DNA of 64,000 bases from Mya arenaria (GCF_026914265.1 NC_069125.1:70448046-70512045); one strand, 5' to 3'. Shown: positions 48,060-60,498, numbered from the stretch's first letter. Numbers and translations: made by a program. Notes: generated by a model not told the origin, from the sequence alone.

Positions 48060-48560
48060 AGCCAAACATGGGTGGTAACATCGACTGCGGCGTCGTCATC
48101 GTCCGCTTCGTGGTAGTTGGCGTCATACTACCGATTCGATTCAATAACTTTTGAAAGACTGTCAAGTCCTTAAACTTCGTATAAATATAAGTAAGAGCTA
48201 GTAGATAAGTAATGTTGATCTTTGGGTCAGTAGATGAAATTTAAAAGTCGTGGCGCCCTTTACTAGTAAATGATTTCAATCAATAACTTGCGAATTACTT
48301 GTAGAAGAGTCCTCAGATTCTGCATGTACATCATGAATCATGGTAGCAGAGCGGATTGCTCCTAGTGATTTCGCGTCCATTTGGTCAACGGTCAAATCAT
48401 TGTGACCTTAACTCGAAACATGGTTTTCGATCAATAACATGTGAATGGTTTGTTGTATAGTGTTTCAACTGGGTATGCATGTTGGCTAGGGGGATAACTA
48501 GATAACGGTTTCCTTTCATTAACTTGAAAATGGCTTGTTATATCGTCTTTAGACATTGTG
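48060..48560. repeat. Very degenerate tandem array
   Basis: After a CGTCGTCATCGTCCG stretch come about three diverged units, each with a (T/A)CAATAACTTG or CAATAACATGTGAAT block and a GTCAACGGTCAA or TGACCTTAA core. It is related in style to the other TGACCTTGA arrays. Confidence 0.45.
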
Positions 48561-48983
48561 TGTACATTGTCCATGACCAATTTATCCCTATTAGCAGGTC
48601 ATATTGTGTAAAAATATGCAACACATCCAATTCATGGTATTCTGTGGTTGGACAATGTCGAATGCTCACCATTTTCGAAGCCGACCTGGCTCTACGCCAC
48701 TTGTACACTCACAGTCGCTGAAAGAAGCTATTTTAATGTTGAAGACTTTGTGAGATCACAAGTCATTATCAACGGAGAGTCCATCTTATATTACTTCCAT
48801 GCCACTTGTCTGACTTTCGCCATGTTCCTCATGAACTAACCTGCATTAATATAAAAAAACACAATCATCGTAATGTTTATACTAATGTGATTGGTCGGCG
48901 TTCATAGTATGCCTGTAAATAATAAGCCACATTCAAGCTTTATTGAAACTTCAGTAAAATACATGTAAATTAACAACTATCAA

Positions 48984-49226
48984 TTGGTTGTTTATTTTGG
49001 AACATGCGTTCGGGATAAAGTGTGAAATTATGCCTTCGAGGGAGTCATAAGGTTTTGTGCAATTGGGACCGGCTATTGTGCTCGACTCCTCGACTTGTTT
49101 AGGTTTTGATGCACCGTCGGTATAATTTATATGAAAAAAGAAGGAAAATGTTCGGGACTAAGCTTCGACCTCGAGGGACCGCTGGTTCTCGAACGACTGC
49201 CTGTTCGAACGACCGCAGTTTTACTG
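48984..49226 (+). mobile_element. One end of a pogo/Tc1-like transposon, truncated copy
   Basis: The right terminus reads GCAGTTTTACTG followed by TA (49227-49228). Inside it are several Cys-free motifs of DNA type: CCTCGAGG and TCGAACGACC, which also occur in the subterminal part of the element at 63206. TTTATTTTGGAACATGCGTTCGGGA at its left is shared with 63860-63895. Only this end is recognisable here; the opposite terminus is missing. Confidence 0.55.
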
Positions 49227-49389
49227 TAAGTCAAACGTTGCCAACATTAGTAACACTTAAAGTGAGCCAATCGAGTTTTGTCAAGTATTGTATCAAGAGC
49301 TGTCACAGTAAGTGACGAATGTCCCCGAAATGCCATCCGATTCAATTGTTTATGCAACTATATGTCTACATTTAGGAAGGGAGAACATT

Positions 49390-50110
49390 AACTATAGCAA
49401 TTTACAAGATCTCTTATGGTTAACCTCAAGTCGAGGGGAGTGATGAAGAAAGATGTAGGGACGGGAGTGTTGTGCGATACCCATCTTCTTTCTGTACCGA
49501 AAATGTGTGGCAAGACGATTTACGTGCATGCCAGAGTCACAACCCATAATAATAAAACTCTTAAGAGTGACCTTGAACTTTGAGAAATGGACATTGGTGT
49601 TGCACGCAACACATCGATTTTTGATACCGAATACAATTGCCAAGTCCCTCCATACATGAAAAATTAAGAATTGACACGGATAGTCCCCTTAGGTGCATAA
49701 ATGTACCATTCCACAATGCTTTAACTCTTCAGTGTGACGTTTAGCTTCCATGTAGGGTCGTTGGTTTTGCACGCGACATATCCCGTTTATGTACCGAACA
49801 CATGTTTCAACTTATTTAAAAATCTCTCAAAGATACAGCCCGGACATGAACAACTTTATTTATTTGAATATATGCAGCATTACATAACCATTAAACTCTT
49901 AGTGTGACCTCGAACTTTAAGGTAAGGTCGTGGGACCTGCATGCAACACACAATTTTAGCATATATTCGGCATTTCATAACGATAAACCTGTGTGTACAT
50001 GACTTTTGAGACAGGGACGCGGGCCGTCGATACGTCGACTTTATGTACCGAACATATGCGCATTTTTTTTTTAAATTCTAGCGTGCATGAAGTTCCAACT
50101 ATACTTCATG
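49390..50110 (+). repeat. Tandem array of about 170-base units (TGACCTTGAACTT type)
   Basis: About four units, each reading roughly: CTCTTAGTGTGACCTTGAAC, AGGTAGGGTCGTGG, TTGCACGCGACAC, TTTATGTACCGAACACATG, TTTATTTTAAA, ACAGCCCGGACATGAACAAC. The same unit builds the arrays at 57.64 and 58.39 kb. Non-coding. Confidence 0.8.
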
Positions 50111-50128
50111 TACATATATGTGACATTC

Positions 50129-50211
<83 letters not shown>

Positions 50212-50218
50212 CTTTATT
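50129..50218. repeat. (AAT)n microsatellite, likely 3' tail of a minus-strand LINE
   Basis: A run of about 29 AAT triplets with two interruptions. On the minus strand it is (ATT)n and lies about 220 bases after the last LINE coding remnant (50438). Short microsatellite tails are known for several non-LTR clades, so it may mark the LINE 3' end. Confidence 0.75.
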
Positions 50219-50437
50219 TTATGAAGATAACACATTAAGGTACGCCAGTATCTTCTTTACCATGTGGTCTTCAACTGCGACAAAATATATATTATACAAA
50301 TACATGCATTTAAGAATTGTATCAAGAATAGACCATCAATCAATACACATAGATGCAAATTACGCAAACACTCATCAGCATTTCTTATAATGCATCAAAC
50401 ATTCATAATATAACTACAAGTATTCATTGTTCAATTA

Positions 50438-53400
50438 TCAATCGGTCAAAAGGTATGTTTTGTTTAATGCTTTAAAATTATTTAATGTAGAGGTTTGTCG
50501 AATAAGAGCTGGATTAGAATTCCATCCATCTTGAATATGTAAGTAAACGATAACCATAATTGTTTTTAGCAATGTTAACTTATATCGTTGTGGGTGGAAG
50601 TCTTTAATATTGTTGTAAATGAAATTTAACTTCACTAAGAAATTTTGGCATGAGCGCAAGCAAATATGTAAAGATAGTAACACCAACATGAAATAATCAA
50701 AATATAGCCAACCTTAAACTTTAAATGAAGGACAGACGGAGTAAGAAAATTTTTTTTTAAATGATTTTTTTCTGTGTTGTTAATATTTTTAAGGTGTGTG
50801 ATTTTATACCTCTGCTTCATTTTATACAGCAGTGGTCCATTGTTGATAGAATATAAGCGTTGTAAAAATGCCCTTTCTTGTCAAACTTGATACATTTTAG
50901 AACTGTGATTTTAGTGTTTATGTAACGACACTTACTTTGTTAATTTGACCATTCCAGTTTAATCGATCATCAGTGATAACACCGATAACTATATGGCTAG
51001 AGACTTGTTGAAGCTTTGTATCATTCTTTACAGCCGATAATGTAGTGATTTGTTTAGTTTTAACAAAAAGAAATAACCATGCTTTTAGATTTACAGGATG
51101 GATTAACAAATTGCTGTAAGAGCAGCAGGAAGCAAATGCATCCAAATCATTCTGCAAATATTGTTGAATTACGGTCACACTATACCCAGATGCATGCAAA
51201 GTGCAATCAACAGCAAAGAGGTCAATGCAGGATTTATTCAGAGAAATAATCATTTCATTGATATACATTGAAAAAGAGAAGAGGACCGAGAATGGATCCT
51301 TGCAGAAAACCACTTTTTAACATTTTGAAATGTAGATTTATTATCATAAACGTTTATACATTATCTTCGATGAAGTAAATATGAAGTCATGGCCTAAGGC
51401 TTGAAACAGAAAAGGGATACATTCGAAATTGTTGAAGATGAATATCGTGATCAATAAGGTCAAACGCTTAACGGAGTTTTAATAAAACAATTCCAACAAT
51501 TTCACCAGTCACTATATCTTTCAATCAAGACTCTACTAACATTTTAGTATACATATACTCTTTATTTCCACCCGTAAGTGATTTAACAATTATAGGAGTG
51601 AACATATATACAGCAATACAAACAATCGAAAAAAATATTTGATAGAAGTAAAGAAGAAAAATACAATAGTTTTGTTATAATAGCACTTATATATTTAGAA
51701 AAAAAACGAGCAAATTCACCAGTTGTTCGAGGTGCTCATATGTTTCATGGTAAATGTATGGCATTTATAGTTCCAAGAAACAAATCAGGTCCAGAAAAGA
51801 GGAATATCTAAACATTCAGCTAAACGTTGTTTATTTCAGTTTCACGTTAATAGCTGTAAAACAGCTTTTTTCTAAGGGTGCTCGAAATAGAAGTGCGCAC
51901 CTGTAGGAAAAGGCTTGCCGAAAAACGAAAATCAAGCAATTAAAGGTGCTTCTTCAATAAAGTCAGGCTCTACCTTATACAATTTTCGAAATTTTGGAAG
52001 TACGGAGTATATGGGAAGGAATTGATGTTGTTTAAATAATGTTAAATACGAATGTTTATGTATAATTCAGTAATATTAAGTTAAATAACAAAGCGATAAT
52101 GTTGACAATGGTAGATATATTTATATTCATAAGTATGAAGGTTAAACATCACTTCGAGGATATATACTTGTTATCGCCACAGATTATAATAGTATGTGAT
52201 ACATCATGCATTTTAAGCAGTGTGTTTTTTTATAACATAATTATGAGTTAATAGACAGTTCGGGCTACAATTTTATGAATATAGTCACGAGATGCTATTA
52301 CGCAGCTGTATAGATTATCCCGATCGACTGTACGTATTGTATCCTGAGATAGCAAAAGTTTCAAAATGTCATCAGCATCATGGTTTTGCGGTATGGGTAG
52401 CATTTCTAGCGAATGTCCCCTGTCATGCATAAATGCAGTGCACTTCGTCAATGCATGTTTCACGATGTCATTACTGCGTTCACCACAATGTCGGCACAAG
52501 GCTTCGTCGATAGACGGTTTTTTATCAGCGATTACTCGAACAACTGTAGAGGCATTGCGGATATGGTCTCTCGAAGTAGCACTCAACCATAGAACGGATG
52601 GACGTACTTCAGGATGAACGTCTATAAATCGATTGAATTCTGGGTCACCGGTAATGCGTACGAGCGTCTGTAATTTATAGTAGTTTGTGACTGAAGTTCG
52701 CCAGATACGTTTCCATGTAGACTTAGGTGGGATGCACATCGTAGCTCTTTATTCACGGAGGTAGTGTCCTAAACCATATATTATTAATATCAGGTACGAA
52801 TCTGCTTTGTGCTAGTTTTTCTTTTATGCAATCAAATACTCTTCGTACGAGAGTTTGCGGTCCTAGTGTACTCAGTTTGTGAAAAAATCCAAGTTTACGA
52901 ATGTCTATATCGGCAAGAATGGAAATCCATCCAAGGAGACGAAGGACCATGTCAGTTCGCGAACTTGTGGGTAAGTTTTGCCACATTTTTGCCGATAATC
53001 GTACAAAGGTTCGAGCTTTAGTACGTCAGTCATTGCTAGAGATGATCATAATTCTGCACCATATAGGACTGCACGGTTTCTTATCTTTTCTATCAAACTG
53101 GACATAACAAGAGGATTAACGTCATAGGAGTTGTCCCGTATAGTCATTAGTGAAAACAGTGATGCTTGTTCTTTACTTATTCTTGCGTTAACAGCATGGG
53201 AAATTTCATTGTTTTGTGAAGTGTAATACCGACATGTACTGTAGAATCCGTTGAATGTAGCAAGGTGTTGCTTATTTTTACAAAATCTTATTCGCTATTT
53301 TTCCTCTCAAATATCATTAATTCACATTTACTTTCATATCCCAAAGTGTTTGCATATTTGGTGACTTGTTGTATCTGCCATTGGAGGGCGGCTTTGTTTG

Positions 53401-54310
53401 ACGCTATTAATGTAAGGTCATCAGCTAGCGTCGGATTTCCTGTTTTAAGAGTGCCGACACATGAGCCTTGAGGAGAATCTTCAAGATCACATAGAATTTT
53501 GTCTATAAATAACAAATAAAGCCAAGTGGATAATATACCACACTGACGGACCCCTGAAGTACCGGGAATGGCGCTGATGAAAATCCGTTCACGAGTGCAT
53601 AACTATGGATGTGTAGCAGCTAATGAGTGTTCGCAGTGTTGTCCCGCGTATTCCAAAGTTCATAAGTTTAATGAATAATGCGGAGAGATGCACATCGTCA
53701 AAGGCACCGGAAGTGTCAAGCATTGCAACGTATGACTTTGATCCGTATTCATAGTTTATTGCAATAGTTTCATGTAGTTTAAATGATGCTGTAAGTGACT
53801 CAAGTCCTTTTTGATATTCGTTTTGCTGTTTATTTTGGAAATGTTTGTTATGTTCAGTCGACCAAAGGGTTAGGCGTTCATTAAGTATTCTTTCAAATAA
53901 TTTATAAATAACAGGTAATAGCGTGATTAGTTTGTAGCTCTTTCAAAAAATATTTGGTTTGCTATTCTTGTGTATAGGAATTCTAACTCCCTATTTGCAT
54001 CCTTTTGGAACGTATGAACCTTTTGTCTAGAAAACGTCTTAGTAGATTTACAATGTGTTTTTGAAACACTTAGGCAATTGTAGTAACAATTGAGATAGGT
54101 CTATAATTGTAAAGATCATTTATGACTGACCCTCTGTACAATGGAATAATATACACGCATGTTTTAGTTGATCTGGAAATACTTCACTCGAAATGCTGTC
54201 GTTAATTATTGAATCATTTGGTCCAATTATAACATCACCAGAGCATTTGGGAATCTGTGGTCCTATTAGATCAAGCCCAGACGCCTTAAATTCATGTCGT
54301 TGATAATTTT
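50438..54310 (-). mobile_element. LINE B: L2/CR1-like reverse-transcriptase relic, split by another LINE
   Basis: Minus-strand remnants appear in order. The finger region (54310-54030) has LDLIGPQIPKCSGDVI and a degraded NYRPISIV. The palm (51540-50918) has LQGSILGPLLF and IDLFAVDCTLHASG, where the FADD catalytic box reads FAVD, followed by LLIHPV. The C-terminal end (50850-50438) has WNSNPALIRQTSTLNNFKAL. Fingers and palm are separated by 2.5 kb belonging to LINE C. Several frame changes and stops are present. No endonuclease domain belongs to this copy, so it is 5' truncated. Confidence 0.75.
51545..54025 (-). mobile_element. LINE C: second non-LTR family, 5'-truncated, inserted into LINE B
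   Basis: It begins within the reverse transcriptase (GVRIPIHKNSKPN-like text near 53960) and continues with ITLLPVIYKLFE-like and HFQNKQQNEYQKGLESLTAS near 53840. A palm follows with a SGVRQCGILSTWLYLLFIDK stretch near 53540 and LADDLTLIAS at 53432-53403 in place of the usual YADD. The C-terminal frame 52739-52248 is intact for 163 residues, carries a Cys-x2-Cys-His-Cys knuckle (LCRHCGERSNDIVKHALTKC) and ends at the natural stop. About 700 bases of 3' UTR follow. The 5' truncation inside the gene fits target-primed reverse transcription. It is younger than LINE B, which it interrupts. Confidence 0.75.
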
Positions 54311-54329
54311 GCGAACTTCAAAGGTAAAT

Positions 54330-57240
54330 ATTAAGATTATATTGAAATATTCAGCGTGTAAACAGAAAGATCCTTGTTATCTGAAGAACGCAAGCTATAG
54401 TGCTCGTTTTTGGCAAATGTTAACAGTTCTGTGAAGTACGAAGGAGTCAAACATTTCATGGTTTTGAAAACAAGTAAGGAAAGATGATAATAGCACCTGT
54501 CTTCAAAAGATAGCAACCCTGACTGTTTGAATATGTTTCCACTGTGGCTAGTTCCAGACTTCATTATTAGTTTAATCGCTCTTTTCTGAATATTTGTGAT
54601 TTTTGTGGTATCTGAGGAATGTGTAAGTCCCCAGACACTACAAAAGTACTCCATGTTTGACATGATATATGCATTTTAATACAACAATTTCATCTCGTCT
54701 GTTAGATAATATGCTATTATTCTTAGAAGTGCCAATTTTGAATTAAGCTTATTCACTATTGTACTACCATGTGTATGCCATGACAATGTCTGATCAACAT
54801 GTACCGCGAGGACCTTTTGACATTTCACGTTTTCTACTGACACTCCATCTATTGATGATTCAAGTTACATTGCATGTTTTGCCTTATAATTATTACATAG
54901 AATCATACATTTGGTTTTCGATGGATGGATTGACATATTATTTGTCTTACACCAACAGTTCACACTATTAAGACTTTTTTGTAGGTCTGATTGAATGCTC
55001 AATATACTTGGACCTATATTGTATAACGTGGAATCATCTGCATATGAGTCAATACATGAATTGGAAGAAATTAAAGGCATATCATTGATGTATATTAGAA
55101 AAAGTAAGGGTCCGAGTGTTGATCCTTGAGGGACAAAGTTTGAATAATACGAAGGTCGATTAGGATAGATGATGATTTCGTCATCCTGATTGGGCTGGAA
55201 ACAAGGTGCGATAATCCATTTGACAATTCAAAAACAAGGCCACTAAGCATTTTGAAATGATTTCTTAGATTGATCAAATTTAATACTTAAGTCTCCTATA
55301 TTTTGATATTCTACAGACTGATCTATATGAGAAAACTGCACATGTCGATATCCTATCCTTTGTTCAGTCTGGAGGCCGATACACAAAGTTAATTAGGAAA
55401 CAGAGGGTTCTAGGAAACATTATTTCAATCCAAACGGCCTCTTGAGTTTGTATATTTAAGTATTTACTATTCGTAAAGAATATTGAACTTTTTATGTATA
55501 CAAGTATTCCACCACCCCTTTATCACAGCGAGCAATGGAATAGTTTATATATATACAGTGATTGTCATAGCTGATTCTACCATGCAAACACATTTCACGT
55601 AATCCTAAAACATCTATATTAGCAAAATGAAGTAAGCATTTTTATCTCATCTATCACTGGCATTAAATGTTGAATATTTAAACTGACAACATGCAATCCT
55701 CTTCTACCAAAACTAGTATTGAAATATGTTTTGTGTTCAAAATGACTATCACAGTTATTCGTTCCAGGAGAGCCCTGCGTCTGAGAAGTTAGTGTAGACT
55801 TATGCGAATTATTCAAACAATTTTCTTAACAATTTGAATGTATAAAATTATTACACGCATTCTTATCATGATGATTTTCAGAATCGATTTCTCAAATGCG
55901 TCATTTGCTTATTGCACTCACTGCATAAGGTTCCTAAGTATTGAATTTTAAATGTATGACACTTAGTTCCTAGCGGCGATATTGTCGGCAGCAATCTCTG
56001 GTTGTGTGATTATTTCTGTGACCTATTGAGCAGAAAACGTTATTGATGATTGTCTCTGTTGCTGTTTAACGTCCAGTTCTGGTATGGATGCGGCCCGCCT
56101 GTTCGCCGTCCACAAAGTGATGTTTTGTGTTAGTGGGTGTACATTTCAGAAGTGCCACACCAGAAAAGATGAGGGCCATCTCGTAGGAAATAGTTTCTAA
56201 CTGTCCGTCCCCGAACACGTACGACCTGTAGACGGTGGCTGGTTCAGATAACGTAGCTTCGCACACTTCTTGTAGAATACCATTGACGCGCGCGACATCC
56301 ACATCCTGTCTTGGAGCAACAGTGCACACATAGACTTCACATCATTGCCCTTGCAAGTTAGTTAGACGGTCACACAGATCCCTTGCGGTGTCTCCGAGAT
56401 CTTGACTACGGTGGTCTGTAGCGTAATTGCCTCCAATGTATAAAGTAACCTTATTATACACGGATGCAGAAGTGGCTTGAGACTTGTACATAGCTTTGTA
56501 ACGGTAACATCCAGTAGCGTATTTAGGTCAACTGTAGATGAAAACCCACGTTTGTCAAATCCTTTCAATACGGAATCGCCTATGATCATCGTTTTGTGTT
56601 GTTCACAATTCACATCCGAAAGTACGTGGGTGTGTTTTACTCACACTTCCGGATGGGCATGGGGAGGAATCAGTCGTTGCATTAGAAGCGCGTGTGCATT
56701 AAGCATTCATAGGTGTTGTTGAATAAAGAGTGTTATCGAATTGCGCAGCTGGAGCGGTTTCGCTTTTGGACATACTTACTGTTGTCGAAGGCAGCAACAT
56801 ATTCTGTGACTCGTGTTAATGTTTTATGCCGTCCGATATTGATTGTAACAGTCCAACTAATACATCGGATGATATTTTATTGTCCATATCTATATTTTCA
56901 AGTTTGAGCAAACCTTTCTATGAGATTTGATGCCCGTTCTTTTATTACGGATTTGGAAGATGCTGCTGGTAGGTGATGTGATATGAGCATTCAATGAAAG
57001 TTTGATTACCAACAAATTAGACAACACTTCTTGAATTATTGTGTTTGTGTAGTGATTTTCAACTTCACTGACCAAAGATACTTCCGGTTGAGCGGCAACC
57101 TGGTTGTCTTTGGTGCGACACTCCGGGAGAGTTGGTAATGCATACTTGTCTTCGCGCGCGCACTCAAACATTCCCGAAAGCGATGCGTTGACTGCATCTA
57201 GGGATGTTTCCTCTTCACACAGATAATCGTATATCAATGT
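54330..57240 (-). mobile_element. LINE A: L2/CR1-like element with SGNH-type ORF1, near full length but decayed
   Basis: ORF1 remnants run 57237-56890 (N terminus) and 56613-56066. The second has MIIGDSVLKGFDKRG, which carries the Gly-Asp-Ser block of an SGNH-hydrolase (esterase) domain, as known from ORF1 of CR1/L2 LINEs. ORF2 starts with an endonuclease domain (RRGLHVVSLNIQHLMPVIDE, 55703-55644). The finger region is missing. The palm follows, with VPQGSTLGPLLFLIYINDMP and SYADDSTLYNIG, where the catalytic YADD box is intact, then NMSIHPSKTKCMIL. The C terminus is MEYFCSVWGLTHSSDTTKI to about 54337. Multiple frame changes make it inactive. LINE B follows directly in the same orientation. 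Confidence 0.75.
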
Positions 57241-57639
57241 CAGTATACCATAAAAATGTTAATCAAGAAATAGTTGGGTATTTATCCCTTTTATCAAACA
57301 AGTACATGTTGTATTATATTCAGCGTATACACTTGCGCCTGTAGATATTTAACTTTACCTCCATAAGTCTAGAATTATGTACGTGCCTCCTCCGGTTTCG
57401 TCAAGTGTAATCGACTTTCTATCTGTAAACTACAACTTTTTACTGAGCATTATTGAAAACTGAAGTGTATATTCCGTGTGTTTTGTCACCGTCATACTAA
57501 TAATTGCGAATTTTCCGTACAAATTCAATGTTTTGTAGATAAAACTTACATCGTTAGCTTCGTTTTGATGGTTTGAGTTCAAATATTTAGTCGGCTATGA
57601 CTGTAGACGAAATTTCTGAATTTTATTAAATATTTTTCG
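57241..57639. other. Spacer upstream of LINE A; nothing recognised
   Basis: This could include the 5' UTR of LINE A. No gene, tandem repeat or inverted repeat was recognised. Confidence 0.3.
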
Positions 57640-57960
57640 TTTTTCTAACGTCCAGTTTTTCATGTTCAACATTCACCTTTTGAGAATTCCATAATATAAA
57701 CTTAGTGTGTCCTTTAACCTTGAGGTAGGGACGTGGGTCTTTTACGCGACACGTCGTCTTAATGTACCACACACATATTCTATAACATACAAGTTATTTT
57801 GAAACCCCTCCCTGCATGGAAAAGTTAGAGCCCGCAAACGGAAAACGATTCCACATTGATAATCCTTTAAGTGTGACCTTGACCCCCCGAGGTAGGGACA
57901 TAATTACAGTCCTGACACGGAAAACCGGACGGACGGACGGACGACGTACGGACGGACGCT
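57640..57960 (-). repeat. TGACCTTGA-type array fragment ending in an ACGG microsatellite
   Basis: About two units of the 170-base type lead into GGAAAACCGGACGGACGG (57921-57938) and more ACGG repeats to 57958. Read on the minus strand this is a CCGTCCGT head followed by GGTTTTCC and then the array, the same order as at 42479. Confidence 0.75.
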
Positions 57961-58340
57961 AGCACAGGCGGAGATGCAATTTTAAAATGTACACCTTTGG
58001 TGGCAAACAAATCATTGTTGAAATTGTAGTGTATTGGAGATATTACTTTTACAATATCTTGATGAAAATGGAATATGGGCTAGGTCAAGTTAAAAAAAAC
58101 AAAAACAATTTTCATGAAACTTTGTCAGATTTGCTAACGGTTGTCGAAGTTTTAAAAAAAAATCCATAGAAACTGAAGACGCATGCTTTGTTTGATTCAA
58201 AGTATGAAATGTCCTAAATAAAACTAGGAATCTGACAAGAATTATTAAGTACTAAATGATTGATTACGAGCGAGCTAAGGTTTGAGGTTAATTGTGCAGA
58301 ACGTTGGAGAAATGAAACAAATCTGCGTTTGGGAAATGAT
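57961..58340 (+). repeat. Orphan third copy of the FABP upstream module
   Basis: It parallels 60520-60840 and 43285-43520. Shared words include TTCATGAAACTTTG, CTAACGGTTGTC, TAGAAACTGAAGACGCATGCT, GAATTATTA and CAAATCTGCGTTT. After about 58390 it passes directly into another tandem array, with no FABP exon. It is best read as a remnant of an additional duplication of the FABP locus. Confidence 0.6.
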
Positions 58341-58389
58341 CTACAGATCTAAGATTGTTGACGCTACAACTAAGATCCTAATATGAAAC

Positions 58390-59350
58390 GGGACGGATGA
58401 ATACTCTTAGGTGCAAGAGAGTGATGAGGAAAGATGTAGGGACCGGAGTCGTAAAGGCAACCCAATGTCATCATGTACCGAACACAGTGCAAAACGACTT
58501 AAAACATCTCAGTGCATCCAAAAGCTATAGCCAGGACCATACTAAGTATACTCTATTCATGTTCAAAAAACAGCATTCCATAATGATAAAACTCCATATG
58601 TGACCTTGAACTATGAGTAATGGTCCTTGCACTCGAAACATCGCCTTTATGTACCGAGCACACGTGCCACTTCATTTTAAAGTATATGCAAGTTACAGCC
58701 GGGACACGGATATTATCAAAGGTACAGTCTACCCACGACCAAAATTAGGTGAATATATGCAACATTCCATAATCATTTAACTCTCAGTGTGACCTGAAAT
58801 TTAAGGTAGGGCCGTGGGACTTGCATGCGATACATCATATTTATGTACCAAGTAAACGAGCCAATTTATTTTAAAGATCCCTAATGATACAGCCCGGACA
58901 TGACCAACTATATATATATACTGAATACATATATGCATACATACAGAATTTCATAACGATAAACCTGTAAGTGTGGCCTTAACCCATGAGGTAGGGACGC
59001 GGGTCTTGCACGTCGACTTTATGTACCGAACACAAGCGCCCTTTTATTTTAAATCCTTCCGTGCATGACAAAGGTACATCCATGACACGAACAATTATAC
59101 GTCATGTACATGCAGCATCTCATAACATTTAAACTCTTAGTTTGACCTTAAATTTTTAGGTAGGAATGTTGGTCTTTCACTATACACATCATCTTTATGT
59201 ACCGAACATATGTGCATTTTTTTTACCTTGATTTTTGAGGTAGGGACAAACAGTTCGGACATGGAAAACCAGACGGACGGACAGACGACGGACTGGCAAA
59301 TGCTCGCACAGACGGACACAGACGGTGCACAGACGGACACCCGGGACGGT
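58390..59350 (-). repeat. Tandem array of about 170-base units with an ACGG microsatellite end
   Basis: About five units of the same type as 49390-50110, with TGTGACCTTGAACT, TTATGTACCGA(A/G)CACA and CAGCCCGGACATGA. The array ends GGAAAACCAGACGGACGGAC (59262-59281) and further GACGG words to about 59345. Minus-strand reading again gives microsatellite head, GGTTTTCC, array. Confidence 0.8.
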
Positions 59351-59420
59351 TTGATTTTAATATGGCCACCTTAGGGGTCATAAAAATCCGTGTTGAAGTT
59401 CTATCGGCTACACTTACTAA

Positions 59421-60498
59421 AGGCCCGGTCACACCGCAAGAACTGTGCTGGAGCGTTCCTGGAGCGGTGAAAAAAAATCATCACCGCTCGTTACCGTTCA
59501 CCAGAAGATGGCCCCCGTTAAGGCAACGCCGTATACGCTCGGCCACCGCGTATGGTCCCTCCTACCGCTCCGAAAGTTTTGAGCTGCACAAAATATTGCG
59601 AGCGGTGAGGAGCGGGCAATTTTCCGCTCCGGCAAAGTTCACCACCGCTCCAACAACGCCCAGTCAAAGTTTGGCACCGCTAGATGCAAGTTCGTGGACG
59701 CTTGGGTCCGCTAGGCCAACGCAGAAATCTGGAACGCTGGACCACCGCTGCTTCGCCAGCTTTGCCCGGGCGGTGATTAAACGTTGCACAAACTTTGGTG
59801 GAGCGGTTGTAAGCGTTTTACGAGCGGACACGGGATTGCTGGAACGGTGTCGGGCGTTGAAGCAGCGATCCATTGCGGTGATGAACTTTGGTTTGGCGTT
59901 GGTATGGAGGTGTCGGAGCGGGACCAGAATTTGGCTATACATACGGGGAGAAATGGACCAGGAGCCCATTTGGAATCGAGCTGCCGTTGAGTGCAGACCT
60001 CATTTACATCGAAATTGCTCAAAGTTACAGTAAAACTGTACTACCATGGATGCTGAGAGACTTGCTATGATTGGTGCACTAGTCCTTTGCTGCTGCCTTT
60101 GCTTCTCCAGGCTTCCTCTTCTTTTGTCCACGTGGCATGATGAACTTCAACTATCGACTTCTATCAAAAATCTATCAGAACTTCTATCAAAGCGATCCGT
60201 TCAGCTCCGTAGTCAAAAGCGGTATGCCGCTAAACCAACTTTAAACCCCCGCCGAGCCAACGCCCGCATGCGCAGAACGCCGCTCTATCAACGCTCGCGT
60301 CACCGCTAAACCAACGCTCGCTACCTTTAAGCCAACGCTATAGCAACGCCGGCTTCAGCGGTGCACCGCTAAGGCAACGCCCGTGTTTTCGATTTTTTCC
60401 CCATTTTGTGCGCGGTGACGAGCGTTGTCGAAATTCGGTCCCCTCTCCCTACCGTTCAAGGAACGCTCCAACAAAGTTCGGGCGGTGTGACCGGGCCT
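59421..60498. mobile_element. Harbinger-like non-autonomous DNA transposon (1,078 bp) with TAA target duplication
   Basis: The termini are perfect for 17 bases (AGGCCCGGTCACACCGC) and imperfect to about 44, including TGGAGCGTTCCT in both arms. TAA flanks both sides (59418-59420 and 60499-60501), as PIF/Harbinger elements prefer (TWA). A piggyBac-like TTAA reading is less good because the left flank is CTAA. The interior is GC-rich, unlike its surroundings, and packed with ACCGCT, CAACGC and GAGCGG words in both orientations. It interrupts the FABP upstream module of copy 2. Open frames inside (to 223 residues) have no transposase motifs. A small frame at 60046 starts with a hydrophobic MDAERLAMIGALVLCCCLCF stretch and could be a relic. 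Confidence 0.75.

Noticed and set aside
49106-49315. Small basic open frame
   Set aside because: It coincides with the end of a pogo/Tc1-like element and has no transposase motif.
59362-60033. 223-residue open frame, the longest in its area
   Set aside because: It lies across the terminus and GC-rich interior of the Harbinger-like element, begins outside it, and has no domain; GC-rich DNA simply has fewer stops.
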